Source: Xiphias gladius (taxonomy: Eukaryota > Chordata > Actinopteri > Istiophoriformes > Xiphiidae). Taken from it: DNA of 64,000 bases. The stretch's first letter is position 1. Each line of letters begins with the position of its first letter. Location of the stretch: the NCBI RefSeq assembly GCF_016859285.1, contig NC_053417.1, positions 22,412,706 to 22,476,705 of the forward strand, in the 5' to 3' direction. Below, one piece after another: positions 11,201 to 22,600 of this stretch. The translations under genes and the position numbers were made by a program. The notes under the pieces were generated by a model. That model saw only the letters and a list, made by a program, of their open reading frames with translations. It ran no database searches and was not told where the DNA came from.

Positions 11201-13674
11201 TAAAATGTTCTCTGTCCTGTCTGCTGTTTACATTTAAATACATTTATAATCATGACCAAAACGCAATTTAACACAAAGATACAAGTAAATGTACCAACAC
11301 ATCATGATGTGTGTATTCTTCTTCATATTATCAATATTCTGTCTTTGCCTTTTCCAGAGGTGTTGTGCCTCTGCAGGTGCTAAAGCTACTGGAAGATGAG
11401 ACAGGCCGAAAGATCCACCAGCTGTTTGACTACATCTGTGGCGTGAGCACAGGTGACAAAAAAAAACTAAAAATAACAATATAATGTATTCTCAGCAACA
11501 TCTCAATGCTTCCCAGTCTGAATCTATAATTTTCTGCACATGTTTATTAAAGGTGCCGTTCTAGCGTTCATGCTGGGTCTAGCCCGTTTTTCTATAGAGG
11601 AGTGTGCTGACATGTATCGTCGATTTGGCTCTGAAGTGTTTCGTCAAAACCCGCTGGTTGGTACCGTGAAGATGGGCTGGAGTCACTCCTACTATAACAC
11701 TGAGACATGGGAGACAATATTAAGGTATAGATTCTAACAACACTATGCATGTGCTCCAGTCAAAATAGTGAATTCTCTACATGTCAATCAGACCACAATA
11801 CAGTCTGCTCTGGCTGAATTTTGTGCTTTTATCCTATTTAGAGAAAAGCTGGGAGATAGAGTGCTTATTAAAACAGCCAGAGATGAGTTGAGTCCTAAGG
11901 TAAGAGAAATGCAATCACCGTAGCAGTTGATTTTATGATCAAAATCACCATCAGACTCACAGCACTGATGAAAAACACAGCAGCTGTAATAGAGTGCCCC
12001 ACTGTGGTCAAGCTACAATTAGCAGCAATTGTGGTTTTAACCATTAAAATCCGAGTTAGCACAGGTTTAATAGAGGGTATTGCTGGTATCTGCCCAGGTT
12101 TCAGCAGTGAGTACAGTGGTAAACTGGGGTACCAGTCCTAAGGCCTTCGTCTTCCGCAACTACAACCACAAACCAGGCTCTCTCAGCCGCTACGCAGGAG
12201 GCTCAGGCTACCAGATGTGGCAGGCAGTGAGAGCATCATCAGCTGCCCCAGGATACTTCCAGGAGTTCCCCTTACAAAACGATATTCACCAGGTAAGAAA
12301 CTACACTTGTTTCTGAATCAGTTTCGTTTCGTTTCATTTCGTTTCATTTCTTTTCATTTCTTTTCTTTTCGTTTCTTTTCATATCGTTTCGTTTCATTTC
12401 ATTTCGTTTTGTGATGAATATAAGGACCTTGCATAAAAATGCAAAGTCCTCGTCAGCGTTAATCCTTTTTTCTTTGGCCCTTCCACTTAGATAGGAGAAA
12501 AACTTCAAAACCCGCTCTTCCCATAACAGTAGTGAATTTGATATAACTGATAACTTAAATTAGCTGTACTCATTATTTTAATAATAACAATGTATCAAAT
12601 GACAATGTGAAAACAATGTGACAGCGCAAAAGGGATCAATCGTAGTGATGAACCTGCAGACAATTTTCACCTGAATCTGCATCTCCCCTCGGCTTTATGA
12701 AGCTTTACAGTGAGTTTCAGCTCATTATTTAGCTGTCCAACCTGCAGCTTTAATGTTTTAGTTCACTCTCACTGCTCTCATAGCATCAAAATAATGTCCT
12801 GTGCTGCACACAAAAGCTATGTTTTTGATGTTACTTTAAAAAAAAACAACAATAAATTCTACAAGGAAAGAATTCAGTTCAAAGACCCCCCCCCCCCCAG
12901 ACTACCCTCCTTTCAGCAAAAAGAAAAAATACATAAAAAAACATTCTGTTAACCCACCTAATAATTTTCGTACAGTCCCTCAAAGAAATTAAGACATAGG
13001 TGATTTTATATTACACTTATTAATAAAGGTGCTAAATTTTATTGTGTATATTAAAGCTTTAATGCCTGAAATCAAGAGGAAGAGCAAATTATCAGAAAAT
13101 CTGAATCAGTTGAAAGGGCTCTTTGTTTTCTCAAATATACAATTCAGAGTAGATTATTACTGAATAAAATACTTGTCCTGTTCACTTGTAGATTTATTTC
13201 TGTGTCTCTTTGTAGGATGGAGGAATTATCCTGAACAATCCCTGTGCCTTGGCTGTCCATGAGAGCCGTCTGTTGTGGCCCAACCAGCCCTTCCAGTGCG
13301 TGTTGTCCCTTGGCACCGGTCGCTATGACAACGCAAAGAGGGGCCCAGCCACCTCCACCAGCCTGAGGGCCAAAATCAGCAACCTGATCAGCAGTGCCAC
13401 TGACACTGAAGGCGTCCACACCCTTTTGGACGACCTGCTGGCCCCAGACGTTTACTTTCGCTTCAACCCCACGCTGAGTGCTGTGGTGTCTCTGGACGAG
13501 AGCCGACCAGGGGCCCTGGACCAGCTGCAGAGAGACACCCAGACCTACCTGGAGAGAAACCGGCCCAAACTGGCCAGGCTCTGTTTGGTGCTCGGGGCAG
13601 AGCGCTCAGCTTTGAGCAGAACTAAAGACTGGATGAGTGAGAGGGCCTGGGAGATGAAGCAGAGATGGATGTGA
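8258..13674 (+). CDS. pnpla8: Calcium-independent phospholipase A2-gamma (PNPLA8-type patatin-like phospholipase)
   Basis: Hydrolyses fatty acyl chains from membrane phospholipids; mammalian PNPLA8 acts in mitochondria and peroxisomes. Eight coding exons: 8258-9694, 9998-10150, 10239-10396, 11358-11452, 11553-11724, 11842-11899, 12098-12292, 13216-13674 (TGA 13672-13674). All junctions are GT/AG and in frame, 908 residues. Patatin landmarks: nucleotide-binding loop DGGGTRG (G579-G584), lipase motif GVSTG with Ser613, and catalytic Asp757 in DGG; the Ser-Asp distance of 144 matches my memory of human PNPLA8. The N-terminus is basic and hydroxylated, consistent with a mitochondrial presequence. 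Oddities: four repeats of a short motif in exon 1, and a C-terminus KQRWM without the SKL peroxisomal signal of the human enzyme. It may be a paralogue of the main pnpla8. Start: ATG 8258; the frame is open further upstream but without an ATG. Confidence 0.92.
8612..9469 (+). other. Four-fold repeated LFH..(S)..FGE.Y..(A/S).HIN.YF motif in PNPLA8-type protein
   Basis: Copies at 8612-8698 (residues 119-147, [15 protein letters not shown] then RHINIYFKR), 8906-8989 (217-244, [15 protein letters not shown] then NHINSVFSR), 9173-9226 (306-323, shortened: [18 protein letters not shown]) and 9386-9469 (377-404, [15 protein letters not shown] then SHINQYFKG). They are separated by 60-70 residues of charged, low-complexity linker. 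Human PNPLA8, as I recall it, has one such block. All four lie in one exon in a single frame. Confidence 0.85.
10465..11165 (-). repeat. Family A repeat (copy 2) split by a family B repeat
   Basis: Intron 3 of the PNPLA8-type gene. 10465-10700 is family A in reverse, stopping at GCATGAAAAATTATTC; 10703-11090 is family B (GTGGCGGAAGAAGAACTCAG...AAGTAAAAGTACC); 11095-11165 resumes family A exactly where it left off (TTTACGATTAATTGATTATCAGAATAG). The order shows B inserted into A. Confidence 0.7.
12320..12412 (+). repeat. (TTTCR)n pentamer tract
   Basis: Imperfect GTTTC/ATTTC/TTTTC pentamers inside intron 7 of the PNPLA8-type gene. Confidence 0.93.
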
Positions 13675-13849
13675 GTGGGTATAAGGCAAGTGTTCAAAGA
13701 GATGCATATCCCATGCACAGATGCACACTTACTGTATACAGGCTGTGGACAAAACAACAGAAACACCTTAAAGTACAACGACCCTAATGTAAAAACCAGT
13801 TTGGTGATATGTGGAATTTCTTTGTTGTTGAGAACTTAAATTGTTGCTT

Positions 13850-14270
13850 CAACTCAGTAGTCATTTTTAGCCATACTAGCAGCGTTGCTCTACAGATGAC
13901 AATGTCAGTCTGTTGGTTGGTCCACCACTTCGGACCAGACTGATTATCAACCATAAATAACAACAAATGGATGGACCACCATGATACAGACATTCACGTT
14001 CCCCAAATGATGAATCCTTTCGTGATCCCCTTATTTTTCCATTGCGGTCTGGCTAAAATGGCTCAACAGCTAATGGATGGGTTGCCATGAACCTTGGTAC
14101 AGACATTCATGTTCCACTTAGCATCAATTGTTACAAGCCTTGGGTTCCCTTAACTTTTCATCTAGCACCGTCATCAGGTCAAAATTAATTTGGCCAATAC
14201 TACCTTCAAAACTGAGGCCTTTCCCTTCGGCCTCAGCTGTATTTTGTGGTGGCACAATCACCATCACCTA
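13850..14270 (+). repeat. Interspersed repeat family C, copy 2 (in the 3' flank/UTR)
   Basis: Shares TTTAGCCATACTAGCAGC, CAACAGCTAATGGATGGGTTGCCATGAA, ACAGACATTCATGTTCC, CATCTAGCACCGTCATCAGGTC and CCTTCGGCCTCAGCTGTATTTTG with copies 1 and 3. If the poly(A) signal at 14729 is used, this repeat is part of the phospholipase 3' UTR. Confidence 0.65.
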
Positions 14271-14728
14271 TAACTGATTTTTTAAATTAAATATAAGACA
14301 ACTTTGGGAGGGAAAAAGAAGCCAGACAGTTGCTCAATCTTCTAAACTTCACCAGATTGGTCAAGGCTATTATAAGATTGTATTGTAAGAGGTTTCTGTT
14401 ATTTTTTTCAACTCCCTGCTGTCCTTGTACTGTATGCCAGATCAATACAATGTTGTCAGCAGGTCTCAATATATAGCATTTTGTTTGACCTCTTGACATA
14501 GATGCACAGAACAAATACGCACATTCATAAAGTAAGCAATCTCGTGCACTTTGTTTAAAAAGTTTTGCGCAACATGCATATGTGACGTAATTCACTTGAT
14601 ACAATTATTACTGTCTTTGAAAATGCACTTGTATTGTTCACTGTACTATAAGCTATAAATCATGCCATAGTATGTTTTCTTATAATATTGTATAATTTGG
14701 GCTTTTTATGATTATACTGTATGTCTAA

Positions 14729-14734
14729 AATAAA
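14729..14734 (+). terminator. Possible poly(A) signal of the PNPLA8-type gene
   Basis: AATAAA about 1.05 kb past the stop; another AATAAA is near 14820. Assignment is uncertain because the intervening sequence is largely repeat. Confidence 0.35.
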
Positions 14735-15959
14735 TCAATAGTTACGAAGACTCGTTTCCTTGTCATATTGAAAAACCAGTTTCGCTTACTGAACATATAT
14801 GTCTCCACTTTTCTTAACCCAATAAATGAATCACCCTAGTTTTGGCAAAGGATTTATCAATGACGGAGAAGCCATCCAGTCACTTGAATCTGATGGGTTA
14901 AACCCCCCCCCATGTGTCTGGAAGCTGTGCATTCCGTGTCCACAATAGATTGACTTTGTTCCAGACAGAAACAGCTTTGTGAGAAAGAGTGTGCGTTCGT
15001 GCCAGCCAGAGTGAAGATACAAGGTCAGTAACCCACCCCCCATCTAACACACTGAAAATCAAACAGCACACATGAAAAAATACAAAAAATATTTAATCTC
15101 TTAAACAAGCTGTAGTTGATTGTCGCTAGATAGTTGCCTGATGACACCTAAACGTAATCCACCAACTTGTGCATGACATTTCATCGCTCTTTCGCTTTAC
15201 TCTCCCGTCACAGTGGAGATGACGTTATATTTATGTGTGGATTTCACAATGGATTTATTATAATAGGCTCTCGGGCCCTGTTTGCCAGGCGTGTGACCCA
15301 GGCTTCGGACAGCCATCCTTATGGGCCACATGAGATTCTGTTAACTCTTCTGTCACCTGCTTTAAGATGATGGAGTGACAAATGTCACTGAAAACAGATG
15401 CTGCTGGAAAGGTGAAGTTCAGTTTGAAGATGCTGCTGTGAATCCACCCTGACGTTGGATGAGACGAAAGTTTGGCTTTCACTGCAACAAGCGGGAAAAG
15501 CAACCAAGGAGCAGAGAAAACACTCAAAGGTAGGAATCCTAACATTCACCAATTGTACCTTGCTTAGCCAATTTTGAGTACTAGTTTTTGGATTAAAAGT
15601 ACACATTAAAGCATGTTAAGACACTTTTGCAAAGTAGTAGAGTTGCAAAGGAGTGCTGTAGTCCTTGCAACTGTTGTTCAAGACGAGCATCGGTGGGAGT
15701 CAAGGTCTTAATGATGTCATAGTCTGAGTTGAGAAGTGGGATGGGTCTACAACTGCATCGTCAGATTTCTTTGAGAGTTAACACAATATTGTTCAGCTCT
15801 CACAACTGCCATTGAGATGACTGGCATGGTTTTGAGTAATTTTTATGTGGCGATGTTGTAGTGACAAATGTGATGTGCATGTAACGTTATATGAACTACT
15901 TACCTTACTATTTATAATATTAAGAAATTGAAAGTTTGCCATAATATTGCACATTTATA

Positions 15960-16530
15960 GCACTGAATACCCATGGGTCTTTGTATTTTTAGTCACACCA
16001 GAAGTACAACTGTAGGGGTGGCAATGTGAGTCTGTCAGTCGATCCACCACTTTGATTGAGACTGAAATACCTCAACAGGTTTTTTGATGTCTTGCCATGA
16101 AATTTTGCACAGATATGCATTTCCCCAGATGATAAATCCCAAAGACTTTGGTGATCCCCTCACTTTTCCTCTCAGTGCCAACATGAGATTGACATTTGTG
16201 TTTTGAGTGGAATGTTTTGACAACTATTAGACAGATGCCATGAAATTTGGTTCAGATGTTGATGTTCCCCTCAGGGTCAATTGCAATAAATTTGATGATC
16301 CCTTAACATTTCATCTAGCGTTACCAATAGGTCAGAATTTAAGTTTGTGCAATACTTTAGTTTATGATCAATGACATTCAAAAGTAATGGCATTCCCATC
16401 AGCCTCAGCTGTATTTTGAGCTTAGTGCTACTTAGCAAATGTTAGCATACTGACATGCTAAATGTTGAACATAGTAAACATTATAGCTACTAAACATCAG
16501 TATGCTAGCGTTATTATTGGAATTATGTTA
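15960..16530 (+). repeat. Interspersed repeat family C, copy 3
   Basis: Same ordered blocks as at 7440-8130: GACAACTATTAGACAGATGCCATGAAATTTGG, GTTCCCCTCAGGGTCAATTG, CATCTAGCG, CCCATCAGCCTCAGCTGTATTTTG, TTAGCAAATGTTAGCATACTGACATG. It abuts a family B copy at its right end. Confidence 0.65.
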
Positions 16531-16534
16531 TGCT

Positions 16535-16780
16535 CAGTGGTGGAAAGTAACCAAGTACATTTACTCAAGTAGTATTTAAATTCAGTTTTGAGCTACTAGT
16601 ACCTGAGTATTTCCATATTCTGCTGCTTTAGTCCTATACTTCAACTCCACTACAATTCGGAGGCAAATATTGTACTTTTTACTGAACTACTTTTATTTGA
16701 TAAGTAACTTTGCCAATTCAGAGTAATAATACAAAATATAATCAACCAATAAATTAAGAGGTGTTATTATAGGTTAAGGT
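16535..16780 (-). repeat. Interspersed repeat family B, copy 4
   Basis: Opens CAGTGGTGGAAAGTAACCAAGTACATTTACTCAAGTA, the terminal block of the family, then TTGAGCTACTAG...CTCCACTACAATTCGGAGG. Confidence 0.7.
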
Positions 16781-17159
16781 AAGATTTTGTTGATCCCCAG
16801 AGGGAATTCAAAAGCTCCACCTTTACCAGCTGCAACATCAAATTGATTTACACATTACTGCATCAGTTTGCAAAATGGGCCATCCTGCATAATTAGTAGT
16901 TTTATTTTTAGTTCTTTAAGTATATTTTTTCGCTAATACTTATTCACAAAGCAGCTTTGGCTTTAGACTATTAGTCTTATTACCTGATGTGTTTGAGAAA
17001 ATGTTGTAGTTTACTGTCACCTCACCATAAAGTCAGAATCACAGTGCTTAAGCTTGTTAACAGTAATGTTTTGATTATACAGCGATGACTTTTTGTAGCA
17101 CAGCGTCTTGCTCAACAGGAGTTTCTCTCCAGCCTCTCCTTGTAGTCTCCCTGATGCAG

Positions 17160-17167
17160 TGACGTCA
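17160..17167. promoter_or_regulatory. Perfect CRE palindrome TGACGTCA
   Basis: Full 8-base cAMP-response-element consensus in a relatively GC-rich stretch (about 17100-17420), 2.5 kb upstream of the neurofascin start codon. A site this short can occur by chance; no activity is implied. Confidence 0.3.
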
Positions 17168-18999
17168 AAGTGCAGATGATAGGTGCTCTGAGTCTGAACG
17201 GGCAGTTTGTGTGGTTGGACACTCCCTCCCACGCACCATCTGCTCTTACCCGGGCCCTGGGCACACGTGCCAGAGGAGACCCGCGAGCATAGAGACCTTC
17301 TTGTCGTCATTGAGCTGGCTCTATCCGCGCCTCTGCCTCTTCACTGTGCAATCTGGTGCATGGCACTGATCACTTCACACTGCCAGGCCTGCTTCGGACC
17401 AGTGTATGGGGAGAAAAGCCCATTCTGAGAGCCAAGAAGCTCAACATACCCCTTCTGCTTTTGTTCTCTGTGTGAGGCAAGTCAAGTTGTGTTTAAGACG
17501 TTCAGAGGGGATCAGGGCCAGAGGATACAGAGCATCAGCTACAGAGCTATGAGAGTCTTAATGGTTTATATCACAAGTGCGCTGATACTACTTGAAAATG
17601 TGACTAAAAAGATATCAGTAATGCATTTATACAAACTTTCCACCTTTAAGTAAGCTTTATTATTATACTTGTAAATACAAACCTAAATTACAAGTCTAAT
17701 TTCATCTGTAGGTAGCGATGCCACCTCATTTTAAACATACCCACCCCCCCACCAAGCTATTGTTTAGCCAAGTCAGTGCTGGCCTGTATATGCAGCCCTC
17801 GGTAGATGCCTGAAAGCCTACACAGATCAGGACTCTGTCAACAGCAGTGAGATGGCTTTTTGTCTAACATAAATACAGCTTCTCGTGCCTCTTTGGCACT
17901 GTTTTTAGAAAGATAACTGTTCCTTCCCCTAGGAATTTCTCAGCTGAATGGCAATGACCTTTTCCTACTTTGAGGATATGCATGTGAATGGCTGAGTTCA
18001 AGCAAAAAATCTGTTTCATTAAAAAAGTTTTAATTGGTATTTTGGAAAAATGGAGGAAATTAAAAATACAGGGTGTGTGTGGAGGGAGTTTAAAATGTAT
18101 TGCTTACATTTGAATGTAGGATATTTCCATCCTTTATCTGGACTCATGTGATTTGAGATCTGCCACATGTAAAATTCATATGAGAGAAACAAACACTGCT
18201 TTCATACTCTCTTCCCCGGTTCTCTCCAGTCAACAATAAAGCCCACATTTTGATGTCATCAAAACCAACAGGAATGCAAATTGTACAGAATATGGGTTGT
18301 TTTGTCCTTTCATGTGGCCCAACCCACCGAACTAAACTGATTTCTCAGCTCACACTGGACCAGGTCAAAGCAAACATTATTCAGCTATGAGAAAGAAAAA
18401 TCAGGCACAAGAAAAATATGCCCTGTGTTTCTCAGTAAAAATCACATGAAATGCCCTGTGATTCTTGGAAGTTCAGTTTGTTTATTGTGTGGACGAACTT
18501 TGTCACCGTGTTTGATGGAGATGGATTGTTCAGAATCACGAGAGCCTGGTCAGAACAGTGAAGTGTGGTGGGTGAGGTGTAGGTGGTGTGTGGTGCTCAT
18601 TCACTATTCATGAGATGGGTGGGGAGAGAGAAACTGGCAGTGCCAGAAAGAAACTCTTACTGAAGTGTATCAACTCCTCTAGGGTTCTTGACCTGATATT
18701 TGAAGGTCTGAAGCATTAATTAATATACAACACAAACAAGAATTATTTCCTGGAGAGAAGTCATTGGAACTATCGATGCACAGCGGAAACCACAGAGATG
18801 GGGAGGAGACAGCCCTGATTTGACTTTACATGACAGAGGTAATTACTTTTTGTTTTGATCACACTAATATGACTCATGGTTCATTGCATATGAACCGTGA
18901 GATAGCAGTGGCTTGATGAAAAGATTTTGAAGAGAGACATAGATCGAAATACTTTTCAGACTCTTTCTGTACATACACTTCGTGACAATTTGTGGTGAA

Positions 19000-19240
19000 A
19001 GGTAGCTGAGTACAACTATTCAAATGCTGTACTTAAGTACAATTTTGAGATTCTTCTACTTCAGCATACTCACTTTATAATTGTACTACAATACATTTCA
19101 GAGGGAAATATATTACATTTCAATTCCACTACATTTACTTGAGAGCTATAGTTACTTTTGAGATTACAGTTTTTCATTAAAAAAAAAAGACATTATAAAA
19201 TGCAATGCATTGTTATATATTAAATAAGTGATTCCCAACC
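19000..19240 (-). repeat. Interspersed repeat family B, copy 5
   Basis: GCTGTACTTAAGTACAATTTTGAG, a TCAGAGGGAAATATATTAC block and CTACATTTACTTGAGAGCTATAG in family order. Confidence 0.65.
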
Positions 19241-19645
19241 TTCTTGGGGCTTCTTATCAGATGTTCCAAATATTAGAGCTGTTAGCAGTTCCAACAAAGA
19301 CTGAGTTCCACTCAACTTCTCACATGGTTTCATTTAAACATCTGACGGACACTCAAAGAGATCAAACTATCCAATATTTTGCCTTTAATTAAGCTTAAGC
19401 TATACCTAAGTTTTACGTAAGTAGAAGATCTGCATACTTTTGTCACCACGGTGAAATCTTTACTGCTGGAATACGGATGACTTGTGAACCCTCAGTAAAA
19501 TCTAAGGTTTCTCAGTCAGTAATTTGTCCTAGATCTTAACTGCATGAAGTGAATGCCTTTTAGATGTCTTCTTTTTCTCTTCATTTATTTTAAGAGCAGG
19601 AGAACAGGTGACCAAAAGCATTACTGGATTAAATGAACTATAAAA

Positions 19646-22600
19646 ATGGGGACACTGGTTAAACCAGCGCTGCTGCTACTCTTATGGCAGAGTGTTTGGG
19701 CTTTGGACATCCCTCTGGAAAGTGAGTCAGTAACTTCACTCTATGTTGCAAGTTGCGATATGTGTTGTTTAATCAAATATGTTTCTAATATGCTAACCCG
19801 ATTTATTTCTCTGTCTGCAGTCAGACAACCCCCAACCATTATAAAGCAGTCAATGAAAGAGCATATTGTTGACCCTAAAGACACCATGGTCATAGAGTGT
19901 GAAGCCAAAGGAAACCCCCATCCCATGTAAGACCTGATGCAGTCCACCGAACAGTTTTGTTAAAGCTGACATCATTATCTGCAAACTACTTCACTGATTT
20001 TTCTGTCTTGCTTCACACTGTTTGCTCAATCATGAAGCTTCTCGTGGAGGCGTAATGGGAAGTATTTCAATGTGGCGCGTGACCCTCAGGCATCGATGCG
20101 CAGGCGCTCAGGGACGCTGGACATCTATGCCAGGAACAATCCAGAACAGTATGAGGCAGAGTATCAGTGCATTGCCTCCAATGAATATGGGTCTGCATAT
20201 TCCAACAAGATCATACTACGACTCTACAGTAAGTTCAGTACAGGGACTATTCCAGAATCACCCATTTTTTTTATACACAACTGACAGCAGATTTACAGTG
20301 ACCTCAGTGTGGCCAGTGACTGAGTCCATATGTGCATTACACTATGAAATGTTACTAACAAAATGTTTCTATCAGTATTTCCAACATTTAAGATCTCATT
20401 GAACAAAGCAGCAATAATTATATTCAAAATATTTTCTATATAATTGACTCGCAATGATCTGCAATGCATAGATATCAACATATGTGATTAATGATCATTT
20501 TTTGCTTCTTTCTTACAGTACTTTCATTTGACTTTCTATGGGAATCCAGCTTCATTAGTCTTTACTGTAAAGTGAATATTATCTTAAGATGCAAGTGTAA
20601 CCATACCAATAACCCTGAAAGATGGGGACAGTAGATGATAGGTTATTCTGTAATTTTAGTACTGTCAACAATTCCCATGTAAAGACGAAAACTAACAATG
20701 TGTTAGTCCCAAACCCAAATCTGACCTGACGAAGATCTGACTGGCATCGAAATGTGCCTAATTAAATAAACAATTTTGTGGTTTTGAGTCAGGATGTAGG
20801 CATTACTCTTTTCATCAGTAGTGATTTCCAGTATAGCCTTGCAACTACATACATGTGATTTTTGTACAACTCAGTCCTACTGAAGAAAAAAATTATACTC
20901 ATTGACTGCAATGTGGCTGATGGCCTTGCCGGGTGCAATGCCAATTACCTTAAAGTGGATCACCTGTGTGCTTGTTATTTAAGAGCCTTCTATACTTCCT
21001 GCTTGTGACACTGATGAAGGCTGGGTGGCTGAAAATAATTGTCTTCTGTAAATAAAGTGACTTCTGGTCTCTGTTACCATCTACTCCCATCTTTAATCTT
21101 TAAAAACAGGTCATAACTATAGACTTTCATTCAAAATAAAAAAGCTAAATAATTCCATAAAACAGCTAAGAACTGCAGTTTTTGGTAACATTACTCCAGT
21201 GAGTATTTACAGCAGCAGCACAATTCCGTGTTAATCGCTGTTTCAGTAATGTGGGGATCCTGAAATGCTTTGCACAGACAGAATCAGGAGACTTAGAGCT
21301 TTCAAACAATGTATTATATGTAAGTCCGGTGCAGACCAAAACACACTTAACAAAACTACCAAGGCCAAAGCCTCCCATGGCTGGGATGGTATATTTTAAA
21401 AGGTTAAGGTAATACACTTAGTTGATTAGCCTTTTTGCAACCAAAATAGTAAACAGAATGGGGATCTACATTAATCAGTTTTAGCTATACACAAAATTAA
21501 CTAGCACTGTCATCAAACAGCAAACCTCAACATGGCTGCTCAGTGGAGACCTGTATTCCTCTGTGTTTGTGCAGGAGCTCCTGTGTGGCCGAGGGAGATC
21601 CTGGAGCCTGTGGTGGTCAGTGCTGGCTTGCCTCTGGTCTTGTCCTGTGACCCTCCGCCTGGCCCGCCTAAACCTGAAACCTACTGGATGTCCAGCTGTA
21701 AGTGTCTCTTCAGAGTTAAAGTTTCTGGTACACAAAGGTTAACTGGATCATTGAAGTCTAGGGTCAAAACACAGATAAGCTTCAACAGGAAGCCTTTTGT
21801 TGATCTACTAACCAAACAAGCTTTCAAGAATTCTAGCTGTTGAAATGTATCTCCTATGTACTGACTTTACTTTTAAAACCTTGTTTCACCTCAGGCTCAT
21901 ATGCGAGACCTTTCAACTGGCCCATTCAGACAGCTTTCCCCACCATGCAGCCTGTGCGGCAGGACCGTAGGGTTTCCATGGGAGTCGATGGAGATCTGTA
22001 CTTCTCTAACGTCCTGTTTAACGACTCTTCTGCTGATTACTGCTGTAATGCCCGTTTCCCGTACAAGAACGTCATACAGCAGAAGATGCCCGTGGTTGTT
22101 AAAGTGCTTACAAGTGAGTATGATTGCGTATTCACAGTTCCTATAGTCTAGTTTTTTTTCCCATTATCTCATCTTTTTGGTTATGTTCTCTAGACACGTT
22201 TTCGAGTGTTTACACATATAACCTTAATGCTGTGTGGGTAAATTTCAGACATGGGTTTAACCTACAGGAACAGCACACTGCCAGATGCCCTCAGTGTAAA
22301 GGAACAACATAATTCAAGCCGGAGATTCAGATGAGGTTGGGACCATATAGTGAGGGTCTATGTTCAGAGAGTCAACCTCAGTTATAGAAGGGGTCTTTGG
22401 CCTGTGGTGGGTCAGGTGAAATTGCTTCTCTTCTTACTCTGTAGTAGTGAATGCCACATTAGAAGATATTCCATTCTTTTTAAAAATCCATACAGGAGTT
22501 TCATATGTAAATGTTGCCAAAAACAGACTGAAACTATTTAGTTCAATGTTTTTTCGCTGTTTACATTTTCATAATGCATATCTGATTTCTGCCAATAAAA

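Larger units (their letters stand above)
14760..19640. other. Spacer between PNPLA8-type and neurofascin genes, probably holding neurofascin 5' non-coding exons
   Basis: No coding exon found. Two stretches look like non-coding exons with donors: up to 15530 (CTCAAAG|GTAGGA) and up to 18838 (GACAGAG|GTAATT), the latter preceded by a mixed-composition block from about 18640. The first coding exon has an acceptor-like AGAGCAG near 19598. Remaining sequence is repeat (families B and C) or unrecognised. Exon candidates are guesses from splice signals. Confidence 0.3.

Noticed and set aside
15167-15606. Short frames at 15167-15370 and on the minus strand to 15606
   Set aside because: No family resemblance and no consistent splice context; a non-coding 5' exon of the next gene is the more likely content.
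17160-17167. CRE as proof of a neurofascin promoter
   Set aside because: An isolated 8-mer without a mapped transcription start is not enough; kept only as a low-confidence site.
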